From: Sphingomonas leidyi
Lineage (GTDB): Bacteria > Pseudomonadota > Alphaproteobacteria > Sphingomonadales > Sphingomonadaceae
DNA length: 64,000 nt
Reading direction: 5' to 3'
Assembly: GCF_011761945.1 (NCBI RefSeq)
Contig: NZ_JAASQV010000006.1
Coordinates: 62,001-126,000, forward strand
Below are positions 42,844-52,258 of this stretch, in pieces. The notes beneath the pieces were generated by a model. It was not told the origin of the DNA, did no database searches, and saw nothing but the letters and a program-made list of their open reading frames with translations. Position 1 is the stretch's first letter; every line of letters begins with the position of its first letter. A program made the position numbers and the translations under genes.

Positions 42844-45800
42844 ATGATCGTCAATCTCATTGCGCTGGCTGTCCGCGCGCGTTGGGCGGTTCTGTTCATA
42901 ATTTTGGGGATCGCCGGCATCGGTGTTTGGCAGCTCACCAAGCTGCCGATCGACGCCGTGCCCGACATCACCAACAACCAGGTGCAGATCAACACGGTCG
43001 ATCGGCGTCTTTCGCCGGTCGAAATGGAAAAGCTCGTCACTTATCCGATCGAGACCGCGCTTGCCGGCATCCCCGGCCTAGAGACGACCCGATCGATTTC
43101 GCGCAACGGTTTCAGCCAGGTCAGTGCGATCTTCTCCGAAGGCACTGACCTCTATTTCGCGCGGCAGCAGGTAGGCGAGCGGCTGACCCAGGCGCGCGAC
43201 ACGCTTCCCGATGGTGTCCAGCCGCAGATCGGCCCCGTGACCACCGGGCTCGGCGAAATCGTGATGTATACGGTCCGCTTCGCCAATCCGGGAGGAAAAG
43301 GAGCCAGGAGCGCGAACGGCCAGCCCGGCTGGCAGTCTGACGGGAGCTATCTGACGCCGGAAGGCGAGCGGCTGACCAACGAGGTTGAACAAGCCGGATA
43401 CCTGCGCACCGTGCAGGACTGGATCGTCCGGCCGCAGCTACGTTCTGTTCCCGGCGTGGCCGGCGTCGACTCGATCGGCGGATATGCCAAGACGTTCGTG
43501 GTCGAACCCGATCCGGTGAAGCTCTCCACCTACGGCATCTCCTACAGCGAGCTTGGTGAGGCTCTGGAGAACGCCAATCTGGCGGTAGGCGCTAACTACT
43601 ATAATCGCGGCGGTGAAGGCTATCTCGTGCGCCTCGACGCGCGGGTGCGCTCGGTGGACGAGATCAAGAACGCCGTCGCTGCCACCCGAGGCGGCGTGCC
43701 GATCACGGTGGGACAGATCGCCAACGTTGAGAGCGGGGGCGATCTTCGCACCGGCGGGGGCAGCGTGAACGGCAAGGAAGCCGTGATCGGCACCGTTTTG
43801 ATGTTGATCGGCCAAAACAGTCGGATCGTCGCGCAGGACGTGGCCGCGAAGCTGGATCAGATCGGGAAAACATTGCCGCCGGGCGTCGAAGTCGAGATCG
43901 TGCTCGATCGCGCCAAGCTCGTCAGTGCCACGGTCGCGACGGTCGAACGTAACCTGACCGAGGGCGCGATCCTTGTTGCCGCGGCGCTATTTCTGTTGCT
44001 CGGCAATTGGCGCGCGGCGCTGATCGCGGTGCTCGTGATCCCGTTCTCGTTCCTGATGATGGCGATGGGGATGAACGCCTTTCGCGTCCCCGGAAACCTG
44101 ATGAGCCTGGGCGCGCTCGACTTCGGCCTGATCGTCGATGGCGCGGTCATCATCATCGAAAACTGCCTGGCGAGGCTCGCGCACCGGCAGGAGCATGAGG
44201 GGCGGCTCCTCACCCTTCGCGAGCGGCTTGAGGAGACCATGCGGGCCTCCCAGGAGATGATTAAGCCCACCGTGTTCGGGCAGGCAATCATCCTGCTCGC
44301 GTTCGCGCCGCTGCTCATGTTCACCGGCGTTGAGGGCAAGACCTTCTCGCCGATGGCGATCACGATCATGCTCGCGCTTGTCGCCGCGTTCATCCTCGCG
44401 CTGACCTTCGTGCCCGCGATGGTCGCGCTGCTGATCCGGGGCCGCGTCGCCGAGAAGGAAGTGTGGCTGATCGCCAAGACCAAGGCACGCTATCTACCGC
44501 TCCTCGACAAGGCAATTGCGCGCCCGTGGCCGTTCATCCTTGGCGGCCTGGCATTCTTTCTGGCGGCGATCCCCGCGTTCGGGCTTCTGGGAAGCGAGTT
44601 CATCCCCCAGCTCGACGAGAAGAACATCGCGCTCGCGTCCACACGCGTGCCATCCGTCAGCCTGGAACAGTCGTTGGTGATGCAGCGCGAGGTTGAAGCG
44701 GCCGTCACCAAGCTGCCCGAGGTCGAATTGATGTTCTCGAAAACCGGCACGGCCGAGGTCGCGACCGACCCCATGCCGCAGAATATGTCGGACGGGTATG
44801 TAATTCTTAAGCCGCAGGATCAGTGGCCGGCAGGCGTCCATACCAAAGCGGACGTGATCGAGCGGATTGAGAAAGCGTCTCGGGGTCAGCTCGGTCAGCT
44901 CTACGAGATGAGCCAGCCGATCCAGCTCCGCTTCAACGAGCTGATCGCCGGCGTGCGCGGAGACGTCGCGATCAAGCTCTACGGCGACGATCTCGACAAG
45001 ATGGCGCAGACCGCTGGCGAGATGGTCCGCATTCTACAGTCGATCCCCGGAGCGGGCAGCGTCAAGGCCGACCAGGTTGGCGGTGCGCCCACGCTCGACG
45101 TCAAGCTCGATCGCGCCGCCATCGCGCGCTACGGCCTGACGGTTAGGGAAGTCGCCGATACCGTCTCCGCGGCGTTGGGCGGTCGCGAATCCGGGTTGCT
45201 CTACGAGGGCGACCGGCGGTTCGACATCACCGTGCGGGTGCCCGAGGCTACACGAATCAACCTCGATGAAATTCAGGCGCTACCGGTGTTGCTGCCCAGC
45301 GAAGCCGGCCAAGCGCGCCAGCAGGTGCCGCTTGCCCAGGTGGCGCAGATACGCGTCACCGAGGGGCTGAATGAGATCAGGCGCGAGAACGGCAAACGTC
45401 GCCTCGCCATCCAGGTCAACCTCTTAGGTCGCGATGCCGGGTCGTTCGTCACAGAGGCACAAGCCAAGATCGCGCGGGTGAAGCTGCCTGCCGGTTATTA
45501 TCTTGAATGGGGCGGACAGTTCCAGAGCCTCCAGGATGCGAGCCGCAGGCTCGCGGTCGTGGTGCCCTTGTGCTTCCTTGCCATCTTCGGGTTGCTTTAC
45601 ATGGCGTTGGGCGGGTTCGCGCGCGCCGGGGCGGTATTCTTGGCCGTGCCCTTAGGGCTGGCGGGCGGTGTGTTCACGCTCGCGCTGACCGGCATCGCCT
45701 TTTCGGTGTCGGCCGCGGTCGGGTTCATCTGCCTTGCCGGCGTTGCCGTGCTGAACGGACTGGTCGTGATGACCGCGATCCGGGAGCGTATCGAGAACGG

Positions 45801-46125
45801 CGCGCCGATCGCCGAGGCGATCCGCAACGGCATGGCGGACAAGATGCGCGCGGTTGTAATGACCGGGTTCGTGCCGGCGATCGGCTTCGTGCCGATGGCA
45901 CTCGCGCACGGCACCGGCGCCGAGGTGCAAAAGCCTTTGGCGACGACGGTGATCGGCGGCCTAATCGCCGCCACCATCCTGACGCTGCTCGTCCTTCCCG
46001 CCATTGCGCGGGTGGTGCTCGGCTGGGGCGAGCGGGCGAGCAAGCGCGGTGATCCCGCACGGCATGATCCCGAACCGCACGACGGCGGGGGAGCGCACCA
46101 GCTCCCTGGACCGGGCACGATATGA
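42844..46125 (+). CDS. czcA: CzcA-type heavy-metal RND efflux pump
   Basis: 1093 residues. N-terminal PIDAVPDITNNQVQINT and the TM IV metal-RND motif DFGLIVDGAVIIIEN (~420-434), the proton-relay Asp pair, and two large periplasmic loops. It exports Zn/Cd/Co. Follows czcB after 3 bases; ends overlapping the DUF190 gene. Intact, unlike the nearby fragment. Confidence 0.95.
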   Translation: MIVNLIALAVRARWAVLFIILGIAGIGVWQLTKLPIDAVPDITNNQVQINTVDRRLSPVEMEKLVTYPIETALAGIPGLETTRSISRNGFSQVSAIFSEGTDLYFARQQVGERLTQARDTLPDGVQPQIGPVTTGLGEIVMYTVRFANPGGKGARSANGQPGWQSDGSYLTPEGERLTNEVEQAGYLRTVQDWIVRPQLRSVPGVAGVDSIGGYAKTFVVEPDPVKLSTYGISYSELGEALENANLAVGANYYNRGGEGYLVRLDARVRSVDEIKNAVAATRGGVPITVGQIANVESGGDLRTGGGSVNGKEAVIGTVLMLIGQNSRIVAQDVAAKLDQIGKTLPPGVEVEIVLDRAKLVSATVATVERNLTEGAILVAAALFLLLGNWRAALIAVLVIPFSFLMMAMGMNAFRVPGNLMSLGALDFGLIVDGAVIIIENCLARLAHRQEHEGRLLTLRERLEETMRASQEMIKPTVFGQAIILLAFAPLLMFTGVEGKTFSPMAITIMLALVAAFILALTFVPAMVALLIRGRVAEKEVWLIAKTKARYLPLLDKAIARPWPFILGGLAFFLAAIPAFGLLGSEFIPQLDEKNIALASTRVPSVSLEQSLVMQREVEAAVTKLPEVELMFSKTGTAEVATDPMPQNMSDGYVILKPQDQWPAGVHTKADVIERIEKASRGQLGQLYEMSQPIQLRFNELIAGVRGDVAIKLYGDDLDKMAQTAGEMVRILQSIPGAGSVKADQVGGAPTLDVKLDRAAIARYGLTVREVADTVSAALGGRESGLLYEGDRRFDITVRVPEATRINLDEIQALPVLLPSEAGQARQQVPLAQVAQIRVTEGLNEIRRENGKRRLAIQVNLLGRDAGSFVTEAQAKIARVKLPAGYYLEWGGQFQSLQDASRRLAVVVPLCFLAIFGLLYMALGGFARAGAVFLAVPLGLAGGVFTLALTGIAFSVSAAVGFICLAGVAVLNGLVVMTAIRERIENGAPIAEAIRNGMADKMRAVVMTGFVPAIGFVPMALAHGTGAEVQKPLATTVIGGLIAATILTLLVLPAIARVVLGWGERASKRGDPARHDPEPHDGGGAHQLPGPGTI

Positions 46126-46487
46126 AAATGGAGCCAAGCATGAACCAGCAAGCCAGACTGCTCCGCATCTACACCGACGAGGCCGCCTATGTCGGAGATC
46201 GCAAGGTCTATGAGGTTGTCGCCTCTCGGGCGCGAGACGCCGGGCTTGCCGGAGTGACGGTCCTGGAGGCGCTCATCGGATTCGGCCGATCGGCGCACGT
46301 CCACCGTCGCCATGTGCTCGAAAGCGACCGCGCCGTGGTCGTCGAGATCGTCGACGAAGACCCTAGGCTGCGTTCGTTTGCGACCCAGCTCGCCGACGTT
46401 CCGGAGATCGGACTGATTACCTTGGAGGCGGTCGAGATCATTACCCCGACGGCCGACGCTGACCACAACGGAGGGGCGAAACGATGA
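46122..46487 (+). CDS. DUF190 protein
   Basis: 121 residues, with LRIYTDEAAYVGDRKVYEVVASRARDAGLAGVTVLEALIGFG, the DUF190 signature, and RAVVVEIVDEDPRLRSF. DUF190 resembles PII-like small regulatory proteins and commonly accompanies ion transporters. A second start at 46128 or 46140 is possible. It overlaps the next ORF. Confidence 0.85.
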   Translation: MKMEPSMNQQARLLRIYTDEAAYVGDRKVYEVVASRARDAGLAGVTVLEALIGFGRSAHVHRRHVLESDRAVVVEIVDEDPRLRSFATQLADVPEIGLITLEAVEIITPTADADHNGGAKR

Positions 46488-47773
46488 TGAGGCAAGTCGA
46501 TCTCTTCCCTTCGGAGGCGCATCCAGCATCGTTGCGCCGCTTCGTCATGCTGGTCGCGCTAACCGCGCTTGCCATGATCCCAGCCATTATTCTGAGGATC
46601 GAGGGGTGGCGGCCAAACCCTCTGCTCGACGCCATGCTGTTCGGCGCTGCCATCCTGGCAGCCGGCTTCTACCTGTCATGGGGAGCGGAAGCCGCGGAGT
46701 CGCGCATCTCCGCGGGCCTGATCGTCGCCATCGTGGCGCTGATCACCGTGCTCCCGGAATATGCCGTGGACTTCTACTACGCCTACTCGGCTGGGGCTAA
46801 TCCAGGGTCCAATTACGTCCACTATGCGGCAGCAAATATGACCGGTGCGAACCGGCTGCTGGTCGGCATCGCCTGGCCGCTTCTGGTGCTGCTTCATTGG
46901 CGCAAGACAGGCGAACGCGCAATTTCGCTTTCTAGCGCCAACCGGGTCGAGATCCTCTTCCTCCTCGTGCCCAGCCTTTATGCGTTCAGCGTCCTCTTGA
47001 AGGACGCAATCAGCATCGTCGATACGGTCCTGCTCATTGCTTTGTTCGGCCTGTATATGTGGCGAGCGAGCGACAAGGGTGAAGGCGCGGGCAGCGACGA
47101 CGACGATGATGACGAGCCCGGTCCTGCGGCTGCGCTCACCCTGCTCTCTCCGACGCGCCAATGGCTTGTCATGGGCGGACTGACCTTGGTGGCAGCCGCT
47201 GTAATCCTCGCGTCGGCGGAGCCGTTCGCCGAAGCGATGGTCGACTCCGGCCGTCAGCTCGGGTTCGACGAGTTCCTGCTGATCCAATGGCTCGCGCCGC
47301 TCGCCAGCGAAGCCCCCGCGGTCACAGTCGCCATTCTCTTCGTGTTGGCGAGGCGGTCCGAACAGGGCTTAGCGACGATGATTTCCGACAAGATCAACCA
47401 GTGGACCTTGCTGGTCGGCATGTTGCCCCTCGCCGTCAGTCTAGGTGCGGGCCAGCTTTCGAGTTTACCACTCGACGCGCGCCAGCATGAGGAGTTCTTC
47501 CTGACCGCGGCGCAGTCGCTGTTCGGCATCGCCCTCCTACTTCGCCTCGGGCTGAGCTTGCTTGGGGCGGCAGCGCTTGCCGGGCTATTCATCGTTCAGG
47601 TCGTGCTCGCTGTAGCCTGGCAGGGTGATGAGGCACGCACTGTCGCCAGCTTGACCGCACTCGGCTGGTTTTACATCGTGCTCGCCGGCGGGCTCTTTGC
47701 TTTGAACGCCAAGTATCTGGCGGGACTCGTGGGTGCCATTCGACCTCAAAGGCATCGGGGAGAAAATGCATGA
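46484..47773 (+). CDS. Cation antiporter of the Ca2+/cation (CaCA) exchanger type
   Basis: 429 residues, about ten to eleven helices. The two alpha-repeat motifs are visible: VALITVLPEYAVDFYYA...AAANMTGANRLLVG and QWLAPLASEAPAVTVAILFVLARR. Between them is a loop with DDDDDDEPG. Such exchangers move Ca2+ or other cations against Na+/H+. The position behind czcCBA and DUF190 suggests a metal-ion role. Confidence 0.75.
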   Translation: MMRQVDLFPSEAHPASLRRFVMLVALTALAMIPAIILRIEGWRPNPLLDAMLFGAAILAAGFYLSWGAEAAESRISAGLIVAIVALITVLPEYAVDFYYAYSAGANPGSNYVHYAAANMTGANRLLVGIAWPLLVLLHWRKTGERAISLSSANRVEILFLLVPSLYAFSVLLKDAISIVDTVLLIALFGLYMWRASDKGEGAGSDDDDDDEPGPAAALTLLSPTRQWLVMGGLTLVAAAVILASAEPFAEAMVDSGRQLGFDEFLLIQWLAPLASEAPAVTVAILFVLARRSEQGLATMISDKINQWTLLVGMLPLAVSLGAGQLSSLPLDARQHEEFFLTAAQSLFGIALLLRLGLSLLGAAALAGLFIVQVVLAVAWQGDEARTVASLTALGWFYIVLAGGLFALNAKYLAGLVGAIRPQRHRGENA

Positions 47774-47806
47774 TGTTTCGGCAATGACGATGGAACCGTT
47801 GGCAGG

Positions 47807-48480
47807 ATGAAACAGCGGCACCCCGTCGTCCTCGATCGCGATTACGTGCCGCGCTGGGCCGCCCCGAGCTGACCGGTCTATACGATCATGCGATAGCGTT
47901 GCTGACGCGCGAGCGCCGATGGCGAACCGCGCTGCTGCAATTGGCGGCCCCCAGCCCGAGCGAAACGATTCTAGATGTAGGATGCGGGACGGGCAGCTTC
48001 GCAATCATGGTGAAGCGGCAATGCCCGGCCGCGCGCGTTATCGGGGTGGACCCCGACCCGTCCGTGTTGAAGATCGCCCACGCGAAGGCAGCCAAAACGC
48101 GCGCCGCGATCGAATGGACCGAGGCGATGGGTGACGAGCTGGCGAGGACCGGGATCGAGCCGGTCGATAAGGTCGTGTCGAGATTGATATTCCATCAATG
48201 CCCGCTTGTCATAAAACGGGCGATCCTTGACGCGATATTTGACGTTCTGCGGCCAAGCGGCGCGCGTTTCGTTGCCGACTATGGCGAGCAGCGCAGCCGG
48301 ACGATGCGGGCTCTGTTTCGGCAGATTCAGCGCCTCGACGGGTTCGCGAACACCCAGCCGAACGCTGATGGCGTGCTACCCCGCATGTTCGCCGCGGCGG
48401 GGTTCGATCGCGTGATCGAGCGCCAGTCGATATCAACGCCGACCGGCTCCATTTCTATCTACTCGGCACACAAGCCTTAG
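47807..48480 (+). pseudogene. Class I SAM-dependent methyltransferase gene, probable frameshift near 47850
   Basis: The body is a SAM fold: ILDVGCGTGSFAIMVK (motif I), VIGVDPDPSVLKIA (motif II), DKVVSRLIFHQCP and LRPSGARFVADYG. In-frame start is only a weak TTG (47899). Upstream, LGRPELTGLYDHAIALLTRERRW continues the protein in the same frame without a start, while the plausible ATG at 47807 (MKQRHPVVLDRDYV) is in another frame; one inserted base near 47848 would join them. So the gene may be inactivated or wrongly sequenced. Confidence 0.55.
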
Positions 48481-48554
48481 CTCGGTATCAGCCGAAAAGG
48501 CGGGGGCGGACGGTTGCCTCCATCAAGGGCGCCTGTCGCGAGAACTCTCTGTCA

Positions 48555-49079
48555 TCACGGCCCTCCGTCCGTAGCTGCCGGGCGTTCAGCGCCATTCCGG
48601 CGAAACGCTTCTGCCGTCGATCCTCTTGCGGGTAAGTATGGCCCGAGCAGCAGTAGCCCGACCCCGAGCGAAATCCACACGTCGGCGAGGTTGAAAACGA
48701 AGGGGTGCCAGCTCCCGAAGTGCAGCCCGAGGAAGTCGGTTACAGACCAGCGTGCGGCGCGGTCGATCAGATTGCCCACGGCGCCGGCCGCGGCGACCGC
48801 TAAGGCCGTGCGCTGCCAGCCCTGCGAGCGGTAGGCCCACGCGACAAGGCCGAGGGTCAGGATTGCCGTGAGCCCGATCAGGAGGGCGCGCCCGACGTCG
48901 CCATCAGAGGCGAGCAGGCTGAACGACACGCCCTCGTTAAAGGTCAGGCGCAGCGAGACGAAGGGCAGGAAATCGCCCGCCGGCCCATAGGGTTCGAGCG
49001 CAGCCCGCGCCCATGCCTTGGTCGCCAGGTCTAGCGCGGCCCCCGTGGCGATCAGCAGCGTGGCCGTGCCCGCTTTCAT
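48555..49079 (-). CDS. lspA: LspA-type prolipoprotein signal peptidase (PbrC-like)
   Basis: 174 residues, four helices. Motifs RLTFNEGVSFSLL, GAVGNLIDR, VTDFLGLHFG and FNLADVWI contain the aspartyl-protease dyad. Third gene after the CDF exporter and PbrT-like protein, as PbrC is in pbr operons, so it is more likely a metal-cluster copy than the housekeeping one. ATG with GG-rich upstream. Confidence 0.85.
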   Translation of the reverse strand: MKAGTATLLIATGAALDLATKAWARAALEPYGPAGDFLPFVSLRLTFNEGVSFSLLASDGDVGRALLIGLTAILTLGLVAWAYRSQGWQRTALAVAAAGAVGNLIDRAARWSVTDFLGLHFGSWHPFVFNLADVWISLGVGLLLLGPYLPARGSTAEAFRRNGAERPAATDGGP

Positions 49080-49175
49080 GTCCGCTGCGTACCCGCGAGG
49101 TCCTGGCGCCCGTCGCGGATGCGCGACATGCCGGCCAGTGTGCGCGAGCGAAGCGGGGGCAAATGCGAGCCTCGC

Positions 49176-51137
49176 CTAGTGAGCCGTCGCCGGGCCGGAA
49201 CCCGAGCGAGATCGGTTGCGCCGATTCCAGGCAAACCCCACTGCGATGGCGACCGCCATCAGGAGTTGCGCCAGCACCGATTGCCAGGTGGGGAATAACC
49301 CTAGCATCGACAGCCGCGGCACGTCCGCGAGCGGTGCGATGTTGATAAGGCCGGCCTCCTGGAGAGCGGCGACGCCCTTGCCCGCAAGCACGACGGTCAG
49401 AACGGCCATGAGCCAGGAGCTATAGCGGAAGAACTGCGCGATCGGCAGCTTGCGGCTGTAGCGGAGCATTGCCCAGGCGATCACACCAAGCAGTCCAATG
49501 GCCGATCCGGCGCCGGCGAGCAGCATCCCGTTGTCACCTTGCGCGGAGAGAGCGGCGTAGAACAGGATCGTCTCGAAAACCTCGCGATAAACGACCACGA
49601 AGGCGAGTCCGAACAGGAACCAGCCCGACCCGCCCGAGAGCGCCCGCGACATCTTCTCGCGAATATAGCGCTGCCACTGATCGGCTTGCGCCTTACCGTG
49701 CATCCAAATCCCGACCGAGAGCAGCACGACCGCGGCGAACAGCGAGCCGAACCCTTCGGTCAGCTCCCGGCTCGCGCCGCTGATCCCGATTGCATAGGTG
49801 GCGACCGCCCAGGTGATTCCGCCCGCGATGATCGCGCTGACCCAGCCGCCATGAACGTAGCGCAGCGCCTCGCCGCGGTCGGCTTTACGCAGGAATGCGA
49901 TCATGGCGACGACGATGAGCAGGGCTTCGAGCCCTTCACGCAGCAGGATCGTGAACGCGCCCAGGAACGTGGACGCCTCGGTGGCGGCATCGGGCGCGAG
50001 CGCCGCTTCTGCATCATCGAAAAAGCCGCCCAGCACCGTGACCTTCTCCGCGAGATCATCGGGCGATGCGCCCCGGTCGATCGCGGCGCGGAACTCCCCC
50101 ATGGCGCCCTCGATTCGGCCCATCAGCGTCGCGTCGCGCGCGGTGAGCGTTGGTTCGATCGGCTCGAACCCATCGAGATAGGCTGACAGCGCCAGCTCTT
50201 TTGCCATCCGCGCATCGCCACGCCGGGCAGCGGCCACGCTTTCGGCGAGTTTGGCGCGGGCGACCGCGAGCGAGCCGGGAGCCTGTTGCATCACCTGTTC
50301 AGGGTGGCGACGCAGGAACGCGAGCACGGCGTCAGCCTTGGCGTCGCCGATCGCCGCGCCGAGCGCGGCCGGGGTGAGTGCGACCAGGGTTTTCAGGTCC
50401 GGGATGCGACGGCGAAGGGTCGGATCGGATTTCCACAGCCGCTCGCCTTCGCGCGCCTGCGCGTCCGTGAAGGCGAAGCTCCCGGCTCGGAATGCTACCG
50501 CCCAGCGCTGATCGTTCGGCAGATCGGCGAAGCTCTGCATCGCCGTCCCGTCGATGCCCTGCGTCACCACCTGATAGAGCGCGAAGACGCTGCGCTGGCG
50601 CGCACGTTCGGCATCGGTAAAGGCGATCGGGGGTGTCGCGAGCTTGGCGGCGTCGGGGCCACGGCCGTTGCCCGTCATGCCGTGACAGGACGCGCAGGAT
50701 TGTTGGAACAGGGCATGGCCGGAGACGAGGTTCGGAGCCTTATCGGGCGCGAGCGGCACCGGGTAGGCGCGCAGCAGATCGGCCGCGAGCCCGTGCGCCA
50801 GTGTTGCCACCTGTTCAGTCGATCCCTTTTCCGCGATTACCGCTTGGAGGTTGGCGGCCCGCTGAATGAGGGCTTGGCGCTCCGGCTTCGCCGGCAGGCC
50901 TTGAAGCCGTGTCGAGACCGACGCGGCAAACTCATTCATTTCGGCGTATTCCGACGCGCTCTTGATCCGACCGTTCGCGACCGCGCCTCCATAATCGACG
51001 GCCATATAGTCGAGCAGCCGCCATGCGGTTTGCACGTCGCCGGGTTCGGCGAATGCCGCAGCAGGGATCAGCAGCGCAGCGAGCGCGGCGAGCAGCCGCA
51101 GCGAGAGCATTGCCCGGATCAAGGTGAGCAGACGCAC
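49176..51137 (-). CDS. pbrT: PbrT-like FTR1 metal permease with cytochrome c domain
   Basis: 653 residues from GTG 51137, overlapping the CDF stop (TAGTG). Signal peptide, then a mono-haem domain with CASCH at 148-152, an Ala-rich helical middle, and a seven-helix FTR1 permease with the two REGLE-type motifs, LLREGLEALLIV and YREVFETILFY. PbrT moves Pb(II); relatives import Fe(II). The name rests on domain order and gene context. Confidence 0.8.
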   Translation of the reverse strand: MRLLTLIRAMLSLRLLAALAALLIPAAAFAEPGDVQTAWRLLDYMAVDYGGAVANGRIKSASEYAEMNEFAASVSTRLQGLPAKPERQALIQRAANLQAVIAEKGSTEQVATLAHGLAADLLRAYPVPLAPDKAPNLVSGHALFQQSCASCHGMTGNGRGPDAAKLATPPIAFTDAERARQRSVFALYQVVTQGIDGTAMQSFADLPNDQRWAVAFRAGSFAFTDAQAREGERLWKSDPTLRRRIPDLKTLVALTPAALGAAIGDAKADAVLAFLRRHPEQVMQQAPGSLAVARAKLAESVAAARRGDARMAKELALSAYLDGFEPIEPTLTARDATLMGRIEGAMGEFRAAIDRGASPDDLAEKVTVLGGFFDDAEAALAPDAATEASTFLGAFTILLREGLEALLIVVAMIAFLRKADRGEALRYVHGGWVSAIIAGGITWAVATYAIGISGASRELTEGFGSLFAAVVLLSVGIWMHGKAQADQWQRYIREKMSRALSGGSGWFLFGLAFVVVYREVFETILFYAALSAQGDNGMLLAGAGSAIGLLGVIAWAMLRYSRKLPIAQFFRYSSWLMAVLTVVLAGKGVAALQEAGLINIAPLADVPRLSMLGLFPTWQSVLAQLLMAVAIAVGFAWNRRNRSRSGSGPATAH

Positions 51138-51763
51138 TACCGCTCTCCCAGTTCGCGCCGAGCGCCAGTGACGATTTCATAAGCGGAGTGGAGGAACAGG
51201 AGGGCGATGAGGCCGGCGACGGCGAGGTCCGGCCAGGCGCTTCCTGTCCACGCCACCAGACCGGCCGCGGCGATCACCGCGACATTGGCGAGCGCGTCGT
51301 TGCGGCTGAACAGCCAGATCGCGCGAACATTGGCGTCCCCTTCCCGGAAACGCGCAAGCACCAAGGCGGACACGACATTGATCGCGAGCGCGACAACGCC
51401 GATTGTGCCCATCAGTTCGGCATCCGGCGCGGTTGCGTTCAGGGCGCGCCAAATCGCGAAACCGATTACGCCCACGCCAAGCGCACCGAGAAACAACCCC
51501 TGCGTCAGCGCGACCTTTGCCCTCGCCCGTGCGGACCAGGCAAGCGCGAGAAGACCGATAAGGCTGATCGACCCGTCCCCGAGAAAATCGAGGGAATCCG
51601 CTTTCAGCGCTTGGCTATCGGCGATGAACCCGCCGAACAGCTCGGCGACTCCGAAGCCGAGGTTGAGCACCACGACGGTCAGCAGCGCACGGCGATAGGC
51701 CGGATCGGTTTGCGCGCGCGCGGGCTCCCCGTGGCACCCGCAGCTTTCGGTAGAAGCATTCAT
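51137..51763 (-). CDS. CDF-family cation exporter without C-terminal domain
   Basis: 208 residues from ATG 51763 with GGAAGG upstream. Five or six helices; TM II LKADSLDFLGDGSISL carries the DxxxD metal site and TM V LFSRNDALANVAVIA the second. No cytosolic C-terminal domain, unusual for CDF. A Cys-containing N-terminus (ESCGCHGEP) may bind metal. First gene of the minus-strand pbr-like operon. Confidence 0.8.
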   Translation of the reverse strand: MNASTESCGCHGEPARAQTDPAYRRALLTVVVLNLGFGVAELFGGFIADSQALKADSLDFLGDGSISLIGLLALAWSARARAKVALTQGLFLGALGVGVIGFAIWRALNATAPDAELMGTIGVVALAINVVSALVLARFREGDANVRAIWLFSRNDALANVAVIAAAGLVAWTGSAWPDLAVAGLIALLFLHSAYEIVTGARRELGER

Positions 51764-51770
51764 GCGGCCT

Positions 51771-51801
51771 TCCTTACCACCTCCAGTCGCTGTAGAAGCA
51801 A
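51771..51801 (-). promoter_or_regulatory. MerR-type promoter of the pbr-like operon
   Basis: On the minus strand TTGCTT and TAAGGA are 19 bp apart, with the partial dyad CTTCTACAGCGACTGGAGG between them. A 19-bp spacer is the mark of MerR-family promoters. The -10 is only 7 bases from the ATG. Confidence 0.6.
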
Positions 51802-51838
51802 GCGAAATGTGCGACACGTTCGCATTAGCAAGGATGGC

Positions 51839-52258
51839 ATGATGAAGCCGGTGATGATTGGGCAGCTCGCCAGCGAGACGTCGACAAAAGTGACGACGAT
51901 CCGGTTTTATGAGTCGATCGGGTTGCTGCGCTCCGCCCCGCGCACGGCGTCGGGCCGTAGAACCTATGATGCCAGCGACATCGAGCGTTTGCACTTCATC
52001 CGCAACGGTCGCCGGCTCGGCTTTTCGGTCGACGAAATACGATCGTTGATGGGGCTGGCGCAGAACCCGGACCAGGATTGTGGTGCCGCCTCAGCTATCG
52101 CTGCTCAGCACCTCAAGGATGTTGAGGAGAGGCTGGCGCAACTCGCGGTGTTGCGGGATGAGTTGGCAATGCTCAGCCAGAGCTGCACCAAGGCGCGCAT
52201 GGCCGATTGTCGGATCATGAAGGCGATCGGCAAAGGCCACCCTCAAGCCGATCAGTAA
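51839..52258 (+). CDS. MerR-family regulator of Pb/Cd/Zn type (PbrR-like)
   Basis: About 139 residues from ATG 51839 or 51842. Winged helix IGQLASETSTKVTTIRFYESIGLLRSAPRTASGRRTYDASD, coiled dimer helix, and cysteines in DCGAASAI and SCTKARMADC (two Cys eight residues apart), as in PbrR/CadR. Divergent from the CDF-pbrT-lspA operon. Confidence 0.85.
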   Translation: MMKPVMIGQLASETSTKVTTIRFYESIGLLRSAPRTASGRRTYDASDIERLHFIRNGRRLGFSVDEIRSLMGLAQNPDQDCGAASAIAAQHLKDVEERLAQLAVLRDELAMLSQSCTKARMADCRIMKAIGKGHPQADQ

